NCBI GenBank assembly: GCA_035762175.1 | Contig: DASTPP010000279.1 | Location: 1 to 64,000, forward strand | Source of the DNA: DASTPP01 sp035762175 | Lineage (GTDB): Bacteria > Myxococcota_A > Polyangia > Polyangiales > Polyangiaceae | Direction: 5' to 3' | DNA: 64,000 nt | Shown: positions 7,489 through 15,781 of the stretch, piece after piece | Numbering within the stretch: the first letter of the stretch is position 1 | Layout of the letters: every line of letters starts with the position of its first letter | Translations under genes and position numbers: made by a program | Notes under the pieces: model-generated | The model's database searches: none | Told to the model about the DNA's origin: nothing | Seen by the model: only the letters and a program-made list of their open reading frames with translations

Positions 7489-8196
7489 GTGCGACCCCTC
7501 ACCCTCGTAGCACTGGCGGCCTACGCCTTTGTCGGCTGCACCGTCACCACCCACACCTACGACCCCAACCAGAACCAGCCGGCCCCCGCGCCGCCCCCGC
7601 CGCCCGCGCCCCCGCCGGCGACCCCGCCGCCGCCGGCGACCGTGCCGCCCGCGCCGCCCCCGCCGCCCCGGCCCCCGGGGCAGCCGACGGCCGGCGAGAG
7701 CGATCGCTGCGGCACGCTCGGCGCGGGGGTCTGCGGCGAGGGCCTCTTCTGTAACTTCGGCGAGGGCCCGCAGTGCGGCCGCGCCGACCGCCCCGGCACC
7801 TGCGCGCGCAAGCCCACGCGCTGTTCGCGCGACGTGAGCCCCGTCTGCGGCTGCGACGGGCGGACGTACCCCAACACCTGCAACGCCTACATGCGGGGCG
7901 TCAGCGTCGCGCAGCGGGGCGCCTGCGGCAGCCCGCCCGGGCCGCCCCCGAGCCAAGACAAGCAGATCTGCGGCACGCGGGGCGCGGCCCCCTGCCCCGA
8001 GGGCACCTTCTGCGGCTGGCCCGAGAGCGCGCAGTGCGGCCGGGCCGACCGCCCCGGCGTCTGCATGCCGAAGCCCGCGGTCTGCACGCGCGACCTGCGG
8101 CCCGTCTGCGGCTGCGACGGCAAGACGTACTCGAACGCGTGCGAGGCCAACGCGAGGACGGTCAGCGTCGAACGCAGCGGCTCCTGCTCGCCCTGA
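7489..8196 (+). CDS. Lipoprotein with two Kazal-type protease inhibitor domains
   Basis: 235 residues with a GTG start. The N-terminus is a lipoprotein signal with the Cys in 'YAFVGCTVTT', so the protein is probably membrane-anchored outside the cytoplasm. A Pro/Ala linker (residues about 28-65) leads to two Cys-rich units. Each contains 'CGRADRPG.C' followed by the Kazal core 'PVCGCDGRTYPNTC' or 'PVCGCDGKTYSNAC'. Kazal domains inhibit serine proteases; such proteins are frequent in myxobacteria. There is no clear Shine-Dalgarno sequence. The stop codon lies in the first copy of a 40-bp repeat that is duplicated downstream. Confidence 0.88.
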   Translation: MRPLTLVALAAYAFVGCTVTTHTYDPNQNQPAPAPPPPPAPPPATPPPPATVPPAPPPPPRPPGQPTAGESDRCGTLGAGVCGEGLFCNFGEGPQCGRADRPGTCARKPTRCSRDVSPVCGCDGRTYPNTCNAYMRGVSVAQRGACGSPPGPPPSQDKQICGTRGAAPCPEGTFCGWPESAQCGRADRPGVCMPKPAVCTRDLRPVCGCDGKTYSNACEANARTVSVERSGSCSP

Positions 8197-8262
8197 ACGG
8201 GTCGGCGCGCGGGGCCGCCGGGCCTGCTCGCCCTGAACGGGTCGGCGTGCGGGGCCGCCGGG
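8183..8262. repeat. 40-bp tandem duplication of the Kazal gene end
   Basis: Two adjacent 40-bp copies (8183-8222 and 8223-8262) differ at one base. The first copy includes the last codons (CSP) and stop of the Kazal lipoprotein gene. Confidence 0.97.
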
Positions 8263-8331
8263 CCGGCCGGCGCCCGCGGCGGCCATGGGGCCGGCGGGGG
8301 GCACCCACCGAGGTTTTCCAAGAGGGTCATC

Positions 8332-8592
8332 ATGCACGTTTCGGCTGAGATTCGCACCGCGCGCGATTTGCTCGAGCGCCTCTCGAACCACGGCGACCGG
8401 CACCTCTTTCGGTTCCGCGACGGGCGCGCCTTCGAGGGGTGGGTGCTCGAGGTGGGCGAGTCGCAGGTGCTGGTCTCGTCGGCCGGGCCCCTGGGCTCGG
8501 ACGACCCCTACGCGGTCGACCTCGACCAGATCGATCTCGGCACGCTGCAGTACGTCGAGAACGGCTCGCTGGTGCCCTTCGCCGCGAGCTGA
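8332..8592 (+). CDS. Small conserved-looking protein of unknown function
   Basis: 86 residues, acidic. The ATG is preceded by AAGAGGG. After a short helix ('TARDLLERLSNHG') the protein reads as a series of beta strands: 'HLFRFRDGRAFEGWVLEVGE', 'SQVLVSSAG', 'YAVDLDQIDLGTLQYVE'. That layout resembles small Sm-like or SH3-like barrels that carry a strand-turn-strand 'G.v.g.v' core, but this is only a guess from the pattern. It is cytoplasmic with no signal peptide, and it stands alone between a repeat and a decayed region. Confidence 0.72.
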   Translation: MHVSAEIRTARDLLERLSNHGDRHLFRFRDGRAFEGWVLEVGESQVLVSSAGPLGSDDPYAVDLDQIDLGTLQYVENGSLVPFAAS

Positions 8593-9051
8593 GCGGGGCC
8601 GGAGGCGATTCTCTCGCGATCGCCGGAAACCACCCGGGCCCCCGCACCGTACAGCCTGGTGGGTGCGCTCTCCGGCCCCCCCTTCGCTTCGTCGCCGCCC
8701 CTCCCCCTTCGCTCCTGCGGCCCGACCTCCCACCGAGAAGCCTCCCCTCGCCGGGCCGCGGGGGCGCAACGTGGCAGGGTGGGCCTCGGCTCTGGCTTCG
8801 GCCGGCGCCGGGGCCCGTCGGGGGAGGGGCCGGCGACGCGCTCGGGCCCCGAGACGGGGCGCCCCGGTTCTTGCGCGCGCCTCCGGGCGGCGCGGCAGCC
8901 CTTTTCGTGCGCGCGCCTCCGGGCGGCGCGGAAGCCCTTTCGCCGCGCGGGCCCGGGACGTTTCTCGTGTCGACCTCACGGGCGGGGCGCATGACCCCGA
9001 GGGAGGACGACGCGGCCGAGGCTGTGGTTTCCTGCACTCCCCGTTCTCCGA
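8593..9051. other. Gene-poor stretch with a 36-bp direct repeat
   Basis: No convincing gene is visible. Bases 8872-8905 and 8908-8941 are near-identical copies (period 36). Confidence 0.6.
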
Positions 9052-9437
9052 AGCGACCGCTGCTGGGCGGCGGCGCGCAGCGTGCGCCAGGGCGCCGCGC
9101 TGGTGGCCGTCGACGGGGTGGCCGACGGCGCCTACGTCGCGGGGCTGCGCGACGTGCTCGGGCGGCCGGTCGCCACGCCCGGCTCGCTCGAGCGCTGCAT
9201 CGACGCGCGGGGCGTGCGGGCGGACGAGCCCTTCGTCCGCGAAGAGGAGGCCGAGCTCGTGCTGAGTACGGCGCGAAGCTGCCGGCGGTGCACGTGCTGG
9301 TGCGTTCGCGGCTGCGCGCGCTCGGGCTCTCGGTGGCCGATCTGGCGCTGACCGGCGGCGTGCGGGCGTACGCGGCGCGGTCGAAGGCCCGCGCGGCGCT
9401 CTGGCCGGAGAGCTTGTCCGAGGCGTCGGGGTTCTGA
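9052..9437 (+). pseudogene. Frameshifted gene remnant of unknown family
   Basis: Protein-like sequence runs in one frame from about 9080 ('GAALVAVDGVADGAYVAGL', 'VREEEAELV'). It then continues in the -1 frame from about 9262 as 'YGAKLPAVHVLVRSRLRALG' and 'LSVADLALTGGVRAYAARSK' to a stop at 9437. Each half looks like ordinary coding sequence but neither frame is open through both. I do not recognise the family. The 5' part is unclear. Confidence 0.5.
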
Positions 9438-9489
9438 GCCGCCCTTTTTGCGGGAACCCCCCCGCCGCCCCCGCCCGTACCGGGGGGCA

Positions 9490-10497
9490 ATGCGGTCCAC
9501 GTCGATTTTCGCCGTCCTCGCCTCCGTCGTCGCGCCCTTCGCCCTGACGCCGGGCTGTCGACGCGACGAAGCCCCCCCGGCGCCCGCGCCGGCCGCGTCC
9601 GCGTCGGCCGATGCGCTCGACGCGGCGACCGCGGCGGCGGCGGCGGCGGCCTCGGCGGGCAAAGGGGCGGACGAGGTGAAGCCGGTCTACCCGGTCTTGC
9701 AAGGCGAGCCCGAGCCGGCCGCCCGCAAGCTCTGCGCGGCGCTGCACGAGCTGCCGAACCGCCGGCGGGCCGAGTGCTGCGCCGGCGGCGCGAGCTCGAG
9801 CCTGGCGGCCGTCTGCGAGGGCGTCGTGACGGCGGCGCTGCGCTCGGGGGCCGTCGCGCTCGACGACGCCGCGGTCGACCGCTGCGCCCAGGCGATGGAC
9901 CGGGCGCACCAGGGCTGCGACTGGGTCACGCCCCTCTCGTCGGACCTGCCGGCCGAGTGCGAAGGCCTGCTCGCCGGGCGCTTCGCCGAGGGCGACCGGT
10001 GCCGCTCGTCGCTCGAGTGCGCCGAGGGCCTGCGCTGCCACGGCGCGGGCCCGACGAGCGCGGGCCGCTGCGGCAAGCCGCGCGAGGGCGGCGCGTGCAA
10101 CACGGGCGTCGACGTGCTCGCGACGTACGCGCGCCAGGCCCACTACGACCAGGCGCACCCCGAGTGCGCGGGCGTCTGCAGCCAGCACCGCTGCCAGCCC
10201 ACGCTGGCCGCGGGCGCGGCGTGCAAGGCGAGCGCCGCCTGCGGCGCCGGCTCGCGCTGCGTCGCGGGGCACTGCGTGGCCAAGGCCCCGAAGGCCGAGG
10301 GCGAGACGTGCAAGGACGCGCTCGACTGCGACGCCGGGCTGCACTGCGCCGGGGGCGTCTGCCAGGCCAAGGGCGGCGAAGGGGCGGCCTGCGAGCGCGA
10401 CCTCGACTGCCGGGGCGTCTGCCTGAAGTCGAAGGGCCAGGCCAAGGGCGTGTGCGGCCACCGCTGCAACGTCGACTGGCTCTCGAAGGCCCGCTGA
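9490..10497 (+). CDS. Cys-rich lipoprotein (Dickkopf-like repeats)
   Basis: 335 residues. A lipoprotein signal (MRSTSIFAVLASVV... with Cys in 'LTPGCRRDE') is followed by an Ala-rich linker. A helical domain follows with paired Cys ('LCAALHELPNRRRAECCAG', 'VDRCAQAMDRAHQGCDWV'). The C-terminal half is a string of Cys-spaced units such as 'GDRCRSSLECAEGLRC', 'GAACKASAACGAGSRC', 'GETCKDALDCDAGLHC' and 'GAACERDLDCRGVC'. Such repeats are typical of secreted myxobacterial proteins and are probably disulfide-bonded in the periplasm or on the surface. The function is unknown. The ATG at 9490 was chosen because the signal peptide starts there. Confidence 0.85.
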   Translation: MRSTSIFAVLASVVAPFALTPGCRRDEAPPAPAPAASASADALDAATAAAAAAASAGKGADEVKPVYPVLQGEPEPAARKLCAALHELPNRRRAECCAGGASSSLAAVCEGVVTAALRSGAVALDDAAVDRCAQAMDRAHQGCDWVTPLSSDLPAECEGLLAGRFAEGDRCRSSLECAEGLRCHGAGPTSAGRCGKPREGGACNTGVDVLATYARQAHYDQAHPECAGVCSQHRCQPTLAAGAACKASAACGAGSRCVAGHCVAKAPKAEGETCKDALDCDAGLHCAGGVCQAKGGEGAACERDLDCRGVCLKSKGQAKGVCGHRCNVDWLSKAR

Positions 10498-10600
10498 GCT
10501 CGGGCGGCGGGCCCGCGAAGGCCGGCTGCGCGCCGGCGCCCCCGCCGGGGGCCCGCGCCCCGCGAACGAGAGAAGACCCGCGACGGCCCGGGCTCGGGAG

Positions 10601-10648
10601 GGGGCGCGGAGCGCGGCGGTCTGCCCCCGAGTCAACTCGGGGGCAGCG
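10601..10648. repeat. Left arm of 48-bp inverted repeat with internal perfect palindrome
   Basis: Bases 10621-10646 form a perfect palindrome of 12-bp arms (CTGCCCCCGAGT) around CA. Together with the flank from 10601, the unit recurs inverted at 10853-10900. Confidence 0.9.
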
Positions 10649-10805
10649 GACGCCCCTTCGTGCCGCGCGGCTTCGGAGCCAATTCGGAGAGCAAAGCCCG
10701 CTCCCTCGACGGGGGCCGGGCTCGCGCGGGCTCCGTCAGGGGGGCGGGCAGAGCCACCGGAGACCGCAAGGCCCGGGCGAGCGAGCGCGAGCGGCCCGCG
10801 TCGCG

Positions 10806-10830
10806 GTAGCCCTGCCTCCGGCAGGGCTTT
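10806..10830. terminator. Hairpin with short T-run, probable terminator
   Basis: A 9-bp stem (AGCCCTGCC / GGCAGGGCT) with a three-base loop is followed by TTT on the plus strand. It may end transcripts from the Cys-rich lipoprotein gene. Confidence 0.5.
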
Positions 10831-10852
10831 GCACGCCGTTTCCGGGGGCGAA

Positions 10853-10900
10853 CGCTGCCCCCGAGTTGACTCGGGGGCAGGCCGCCGCGCTCCGCGCCCC
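10853..10900. repeat. Right arm of 48-bp inverted repeat
   Basis: Inverted copy of 10601-10648. It contains the palindrome at 10855-10880 and a flanking 20-base segment that matches the left arm at 19 of 20 positions. Confidence 0.9.
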
Positions 10901-11109
10901 CCGCCCGGGCCCAAACCGCCGCGCCGGGCGTTGCCGTTCTTAAGCCCCCGGCCGTCGCGCCGGGCGTCGTCGTTCGCGAGAGCTCGGCTGTCACCTTGAG
11001 CCGACGGCCGAGCTTGTCGGCGCGGCCCGACCCTTGCGCGGGGCCCTACCCGGGCGCGCGCCGTCGCGCTACATCTCCGGCCCGCATCGCCCCCGGGGGA
11101 GGTCAACCC

Positions 11110-11631
11110 GTGAAGCACAGCGTCTCCTGGACGTTCAACGCCATCGATCGGCGCATCACCGCCTGGATGTCCTGGTACGGCCTCGTTTTTCTTCGCTTCG
11201 GCCTGGGGACCATCTTCTTGTGGTTCGGCGTGCTCAAGTTCTTCCCGAGCCTCGACCCGCCGGGCGAGCTCGCCCTCGCCACCAAGACCGTCGAGACGCT
11301 CTCGCTCGGGCTGGTGGGCCCCGGCCTCGCGCGCGTGATGCTCGCCACCTGGGAGACTGCCATCGGCCTCGGGCTGCTCAGCAACATGTTCATGCGCACG
11401 ACGCTCTTTCTGCTCTTCGTGCAGATGGCGGGCACGGTGACGCCGCTCGTGCTCTTCCCCGACGACACGTGGCAGCAGTTCCCCTTTGTGATGACGCTCG
11501 AGGGGCAGTACATCGTGAAGAACATCGTGCTCGTCGGCGCGGGCTTCGTCATCGGCGCGAAGGTGCGGGGCGAGCGCTTCTCCGAGGCCGTCGTGCGCAT
11601 GCGCTCGCTGCACTCGGTGCCCGACGAATGA
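11110..11631 (+). CDS. DoxX-like small membrane protein
   Basis: 173 residues with four predicted membrane helices: 'YGLVFLRFGLGTIFLWFGVL', 'RVMLATWETAIGLGLL', 'TTLFLLFVQMAGTVTPLVLF' and 'IVKNIVLVGAGFVIG'. The F-x-G-x-L-K-F pattern after helix 1 and the overall layout match DoxX/DUF417-type proteins, which are inner-membrane proteins often linked to redox or oxidative stress functions. The GTG start at 11110 has GGGGGAGG just upstream. It is convergent with the HupE-like gene. Confidence 0.82.
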   Translation: MKHSVSWTFNAIDRRITAWMSWYGLVFLRFGLGTIFLWFGVLKFFPSLDPPGELALATKTVETLSLGLVGPGLARVMLATWETAIGLGLLSNMFMRTTLFLLFVQMAGTVTPLVLFPDDTWQQFPFVMTLEGQYIVKNIVLVGAGFVIGAKVRGERFSEAVVRMRSLHSVPDE

Positions 11632-11691
11632 GCGAAGCCCCCGGGCCGCGGCGGCCGCGGGGGCGGGTACGAAAGGCGAAGCCCGCGGGGG

Positions 11692-11730
11692 CGTCGGGGT
11701 CGCTTCGCGCGAGGGGCTCAGGCCCCGACG
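11692..11730. terminator. Possible terminator between convergent genes
   Basis: An 8-bp inverted repeat (CGTCGGGG / CCCCGACG) with a 23-base loop spans the stop codon of the HupE-like gene. It is weak evidence. Confidence 0.35.
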
Positions 11731-12836
11731 ACGCGCTCGACGAACCAGCCGAGGCCGGCCAGCACGACGCCGGCGCTCAGGGCGCGCAGGCCGTGGCGGG
11801 CGAAGGCGGGGCTCTTGCGGGCCAGGGCGAGGGCGGGCAGCACGACGGCGAGCACGGCGAGCTGGCCGGCCTCGACGCCGAGGTTGAACGAGACGAGCGC
11901 GCCGACCACCTCGGCCTTGGGCAGGGCGAGCTCTCGGAGGGCGCCGGCGAAGCCGAAGCCGTGCACCAGGCCGAAGGGGAAGGTGACGAGCCAGCGCCGG
12001 CCCTCGTTCTTGAGGACGAAGTTCTCGACGCCGACGTAGGCGATCGAGAGGGCGATGGCGGGCTCGACGAGGGCGGGGCTCGGGGCCCAGGCGCCGAGCG
12101 CCGCGGCGCCGAGGGTGAGCGAGTGCGCGAGGGTGAAGGCGCTGACGACGGCGACGAGCGAGCGCAGGCGCGAGGCGACGAGCACCAGGCCGAAGAGGAA
12201 GACGAGGTGGTCGTAGCCGGTCAAGATGTGCTCGACGCCCATGCGAAAGAGCGCGAGGGGCCCCGAGCCCTCGGCGTGCGCCGAGGCCGCGCCGCCCTCG
12301 GGCAGGTCGAACGAGGCCGAGGTCTTGCCCCGCAGGGCGACGAACTCGGCGGGGCCGGCGCCCGCCTGGCGGAAGGCGCCGAGGTGGCGGTGGCCGGCGC
12401 CGAGCGCCTCGACGAAGGGCAGCGCGAGCGAGAGCGCGGGGGCGCGGCCGGGGCAGCGGAAGGCGGCGCGCACGAGCACGCCGTCTTCTTCGACGAGCGA
12501 GGCGGCGAGGGCGCCCTCGCGGGCGCAGGGGGCGCCGCCGCGGTCGGCCTTGAGCTGCGGGCCGAGGGCGCGCTCGAGCGCGGCGGACGCGGCGGCCTCG
12601 GCGGCGGAGAGCGCCCGGTCGCGGTCGGCGTCGAGCTCGGGCGCGAAGGCCAAGAGCTCGCCCCGGGCGAAGTAGAGCTCGGCCGAGAGCGCGTCGCCCG
12701 CGAGGGCGTACTCGCCCCGCGAGAGCCCGACGCTGTGGGCGAGCGCGGCGCCGGGCGAGAGCGCGAGCGCGGCGAAGAGGCCGAGCGCGGCGAGCGCGCG
12801 GTAAGCGGGAGAGCGAGGCGAGGAGGGCGCGCGCAT
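11718..12836 (-). CDS. HupE/UreJ-like membrane protein
   Basis: 372 residues. A signal peptide ('LFAALALSPGAALAHS') is followed by an extracytoplasmic domain of about 150 residues. Next come 'MGVEHILTGYDHLVFL', the HxxxxDH metal-site motif of the HupE/UreJ (HupE_2) family, and six or so membrane helices, including 'AFTLAHSLTL' and 'PFGLVHGFGFAGAL' with further conserved His residues. Family members are thought to be nickel/cobalt-type transporters, though this subgroup is uncharacterised. The ATG at 12836 was preferred; an in-frame GTG lies nine bases upstream. It overlaps or abuts the upstream TPR gene, a pairing that suggests joint function. Confidence 0.85.
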   Translation of the reverse strand: MRAPSSPRSPAYRALAALGLFAALALSPGAALAHSVGLSRGEYALAGDALSAELYFARGELLAFAPELDADRDRALSAAEAAASAALERALGPQLKADRGGAPCAREGALAASLVEEDGVLVRAAFRCPGRAPALSLALPFVEALGAGHRHLGAFRQAGAGPAEFVALRGKTSASFDLPEGGAASAHAEGSGPLALFRMGVEHILTGYDHLVFLFGLVLVASRLRSLVAVVSAFTLAHSLTLGAAALGAWAPSPALVEPAIALSIAYVGVENFVLKNEGRRWLVTFPFGLVHGFGFAGALRELALPKAEVVGALVSFNLGVEAGQLAVLAVVLPALALARKSPAFARHGLRALSAGVVLAGLGWFVERVVGA

Positions 12837-14118
12837 CGTCGGCACCGGCGGGCTCGAAGTGGGGGTTGAGGGCGAGGGCCTGCGCGAGCAGCTTGCCGGC
12901 GCGGGCCTTGTCGCCGAGCGCCTGGGCGATGGCGCCGGCGTGGTAGAGCAGGGTGGCGTCCTTCGTGCCGAGCTCGAGCGCCCGGTCGCTCTCGGCCTTC
13001 GCCTCTTGCAGGCGCCCGGCGCGGTAGAGCGCCCAGGCGAGCGCGTCGTGGGTGTAGAGGTCGCCGCGGCCCTTGGCCTCTTCTTTGGCGAGGTGAAGCG
13101 CCTCGGCCGGGTCGCGGCGCTTGGTCGAGAGAAAGAGCGAGAGCGTGCGCGGGTCCGAGAGGCGGCCGCGGCGCTCGACCTCGGCGAAGGCCTGGTCGGC
13201 CCCGGCCCGGTCGCCGGCGCGCTCGCGCGCCTCGCCGAGCAGCCAGGCGGTCTCGACGAGGGGGCTCTTCTGGTCGGCCTTGGCGAAGAGCTCGGCCGCC
13301 CGGCCGGCGTCGCCGCGGGCGAGCGCGACGCGGCCCTTGCCGACGAGGGCGGGCGGGTAGTCGTGGAAGTGCGAGAGCGCGCGGTCGAAGCCGGCCTCGG
13401 CCCCCTCGACGTCGCCCTCGTGCCAGAAGAGCAGGGCGGCCTGCACCAGCATCCAGGCCCCGGGCTCGGGGTCGCGCGGGTCGAGGCCCGCGTCGATGGC
13501 CTGCCGGGCGACCGACTTCGCCCCGGCGACGTCGCCGCGCAGCCAGCGCAGGTACGAGGCGCGCGAGAGCGAGGGCAGGTTCGGCTTGAAGTCGACCATG
13601 CGCTGGGCGGCCTCGACCGCGAGGCCGTGGCGCCCGAGCTCGAGGGCCGCGTCGCTGAGCACGCCGAGGGCGATGAGGTCGTCGGGGCGCTTCGCGAGGA
13701 TCTGCTCGGCGAGGCCGCGGGCCTCGTCGAACTTGTGCTCGTTCAGCCGCACCTGCGCCCGCAGCCCGAGGCCGAGGCCGCTCTCGGCCTCGATGCCGAG
13801 CACGCGCTCGGCGCAGGCGTCGGCGTGGGCGTAGTAGCCCGGGTCGCCCGTCTCGCGGGCCTTGCGCACCCAGGCGCGCCCGAGCAGCACCCAGCTCTCG
13901 ACCCGCTCGGGCTGCACCGCGAGGCGCTTCTGGTGCTGCTCGATGAGGGCGTCGACGGCGGCCTGGCCGCCGGGCGGCGCCAGGGCGAGCGCGTCGCGCG
14001 CGGGGGCGCCGCCCGCCTTCGGCGCCGAGGCCGCGCGGGCCTCGGGCGCCGAAGGGGGGGCGGGGCGGTTCTTGCCGCAGGCCGGCAGCGCGATGGCGGC
14101 GGCGAGCGCCGCCGCCAT
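12811..14118 (-). CDS. TPR lipoprotein, reading frame without a stop at its natural end
   Basis: About 435 recognisable residues. The signal ends in a lipobox ('AAAIALPACGKN'). At least eight TPR-like helix pairs follow ('VESWVLLGRAWVRKARE', 'DDLIALGVLSDAALELGRHG', 'YPPALVGKGRVALARGDAGRA' and others). Homology ends at about 'LNPHFEPAGADDARALLASL', but this frame has no stop there: it stays open antisense through later genes down to 6219. So either a base was lost near 12810, or the protein is extended or fused by frameshift to the HupE-like protein that starts in an overlapping frame at 12836. The start at 14118 is the only start codon after the preceding in-frame stop. TPR lipoproteins act as scaffolds at the envelope. 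Confidence 0.75.
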
Positions 14119-14264
14119 CGCGAAGCGGCGCCGCCCGGGGGCACGCCCCCGGCGCCCGGGGGCGCCTTCGGCGTGCGACGTGAATCAGGTGCTCTTGGTC
14201 ACGGCTCGAAGTACGGGCGGGGCGGCGGGGGCGGTTCCGGGCGGGGGGCGGGTTCGGGCCGCGA

Positions 14265-15740
14265 CTAGCGGCGGCGGGCGGTGCCGAGGGCGTCGCCGGC
14301 GCCGGCGAAGTTGCCGTGGCCCTCTTCGAAGCCGCGCCAGGGCCGCGCCAGCCAGGGGAAGGACGTGCGGTAGTTGGCGTCGTTGTTGCTGATGTTGTCG
14401 CCGATGCCGGCGAAGGGGTCGCCGACGAGGAAGAGCGAGGCGAGCACGTCGGTCACGTCGGCCTGCTCCTGGTTCGGCGCCGCGCCGCCGGGGATCGACC
14501 GGCCGTTCGGGAACGACGAGGCCACCTTCAGGTCGACGCGCAGCACGTCGCCCGTCTTGCCCGGCTCCTTCGGGATGGTGTGCCCGAGGAAGTCGAGGTT
14601 GATCGCGCTCAGGATGTCGACCCGGTTCGACTGGAGCTTGTTCAGGTCGGTCTCGACGCCGAGGGCGTTGAGCTGGTCGTAGAAGCCGACGGCGTCGGCG
14701 TCGCGCACGATGACCGGGTTGAGGAAGTACGCGCCGAAGAGCTTGACCTCGTCCTTGGGGTCGGAGCGGTTCCACTTGTCCTTGTCCTGCAGGCCGATGA
14801 CGACCTCGTTGACGAGCGGCAGGCCGAGGCGCGACACCTGGACGAAGGGGCCGACGTCGAGGCGGGTGCCGTCGTTGCGCAAGACGGACACCTTGCGGCG
14901 GCTGGCCGAGGCGTAGACGCCGACCACGTCGGCGTTCTTCGGGTCCACGTTGTTCTTGGCGGCGGGGATGCGGCCGACGGGGATCTCGAGCGCGATGGCG
15001 TGGCAGTTGAAGCCCTTGACGCCGTCGACGCCGCTCTGGGGCTGGGCGAGCAGCTGGCGGAAGTTGGCGAGGTCGAAGGTGGCGCCGAGGTCGACGTAGA
15101 AGCCGTCGTCGCGGGGGCCGGCCCAGACGAAGCCGCCGCCGTTGAGCGGCTTGAGGAACTTGTCGCCCGTCGCGAACTGCTCGTAGGCGTCGTTGCTGTC
15201 GCCGATCTGCAGCGCCACGGCGTTGGTGCGCGGGCCGATGTTCGGCGGGGCGACGGGCACGTCCTTGGCGATGATCTTCGAGCCGGCGACGCCCGCCACC
15301 ACCTCGCGCACCGTGTACGTCTGCTGCTGGCCCGCGATCTGCGAGAAGAACTCCTTGCCGCCGCCGAGCGGGGCCTTCAGGTCCGCCACGTCGACCTTGG
15401 GGAAGTCGTTGCTGTTGAACTCGATCTGGTAGGTGACGACCTCGTTGAGGACGCCGTCGCCGCGCGTCACGTGGACCTCGTAGAGCACGTCGTCCGAGAA
15501 CTTGTTGAAGTTCGGGCCGCCCGAGGGCTCTTCGAGGGGGTTGTAGGCCGCGATGACCGTGAGGGTCGCGTTCGGCTGACCGGGGTTGGTCATGAAGGCC
15601 CAGAGGTCGGTGTTGTCCGCCGTGGGGTCTTCGCCGATGGCCGGCGCCTCGCGGTGGCTCGAGGCCTCCGCGGTCGAGGGGAGGCCGAGGGTGCCCGCCG
15701 CGGCCAGGGCCGCGGTCAACCATGCCAAACAAGTCTTCAT
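14265..15740 (-). CDS. DUF4331 domain secreted protein
   Basis: 491 residues with a signal peptide (MKTCLAWLTAALAAAG...) and the DUF4331 opening 'SSHREAPAIGEDPTADNTDLWAFMT' split over residues about 27-50. Further typical segments are 'LTVIAAYNPLEEPSGGPNFN', 'LYEVHVTRGDG' and 'GRIPAAKNN', with a C-terminal 'VDILSAINLDFLGH'. The family is found in secreted or surface proteins of myxobacteria and others; function is unknown. The ATG at 15740 has AAAGGAA about nine bases upstream. It follows the beta-propeller lipoprotein gene by 41 bases and is probably cotranscribed with it. Confidence 0.92.
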   Translation of the reverse strand: MKTCLAWLTAALAAAGTLGLPSTAEASSHREAPAIGEDPTADNTDLWAFMTNPGQPNATLTVIAAYNPLEEPSGGPNFNKFSDDVLYEVHVTRGDGVLNEVVTYQIEFNSNDFPKVDVADLKAPLGGGKEFFSQIAGQQQTYTVREVVAGVAGSKIIAKDVPVAPPNIGPRTNAVALQIGDSNDAYEQFATGDKFLKPLNGGGFVWAGPRDDGFYVDLGATFDLANFRQLLAQPQSGVDGVKGFNCHAIALEIPVGRIPAAKNNVDPKNADVVGVYASASRRKVSVLRNDGTRLDVGPFVQVSRLGLPLVNEVVIGLQDKDKWNRSDPKDEVKLFGAYFLNPVIVRDADAVGFYDQLNALGVETDLNKLQSNRVDILSAINLDFLGHTIPKEPGKTGDVLRVDLKVASSFPNGRSIPGGAAPNQEQADVTDVLASLFLVGDPFAGIGDNISNNDANYRTSFPWLARPWRGFEEGHGNFAGAGDALGTARRR

Positions 15741-15781
15741 CGCTAACGTTCCTTTGCCTTCCGTCCGTCCGTCCGCAGCCT

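Larger units (their letters stand above)
10498..11109. other. 612-base gap with inverted repeats and a hairpin, no gene
   Basis: No coding sequence is apparent. It starts with a short second copy of the preceding gene's end (cgaaggcccgctg at 10484-10496 and, with one change, 10516-10528). It then carries the 48-bp inverted repeat pair listed separately. Confidence 0.7.

Noticed and set aside
6217..14118. A 2633-residue open frame on the minus strand
   Set aside because: Only its two ends are real genes (TPR lipoprotein and cyclodeaminase family). The middle runs antisense or out of frame through the Kazal, Cys-rich and DoxX genes and is Arg/Ala/Pro-rich, as expected for open shadows in very GC-rich DNA.
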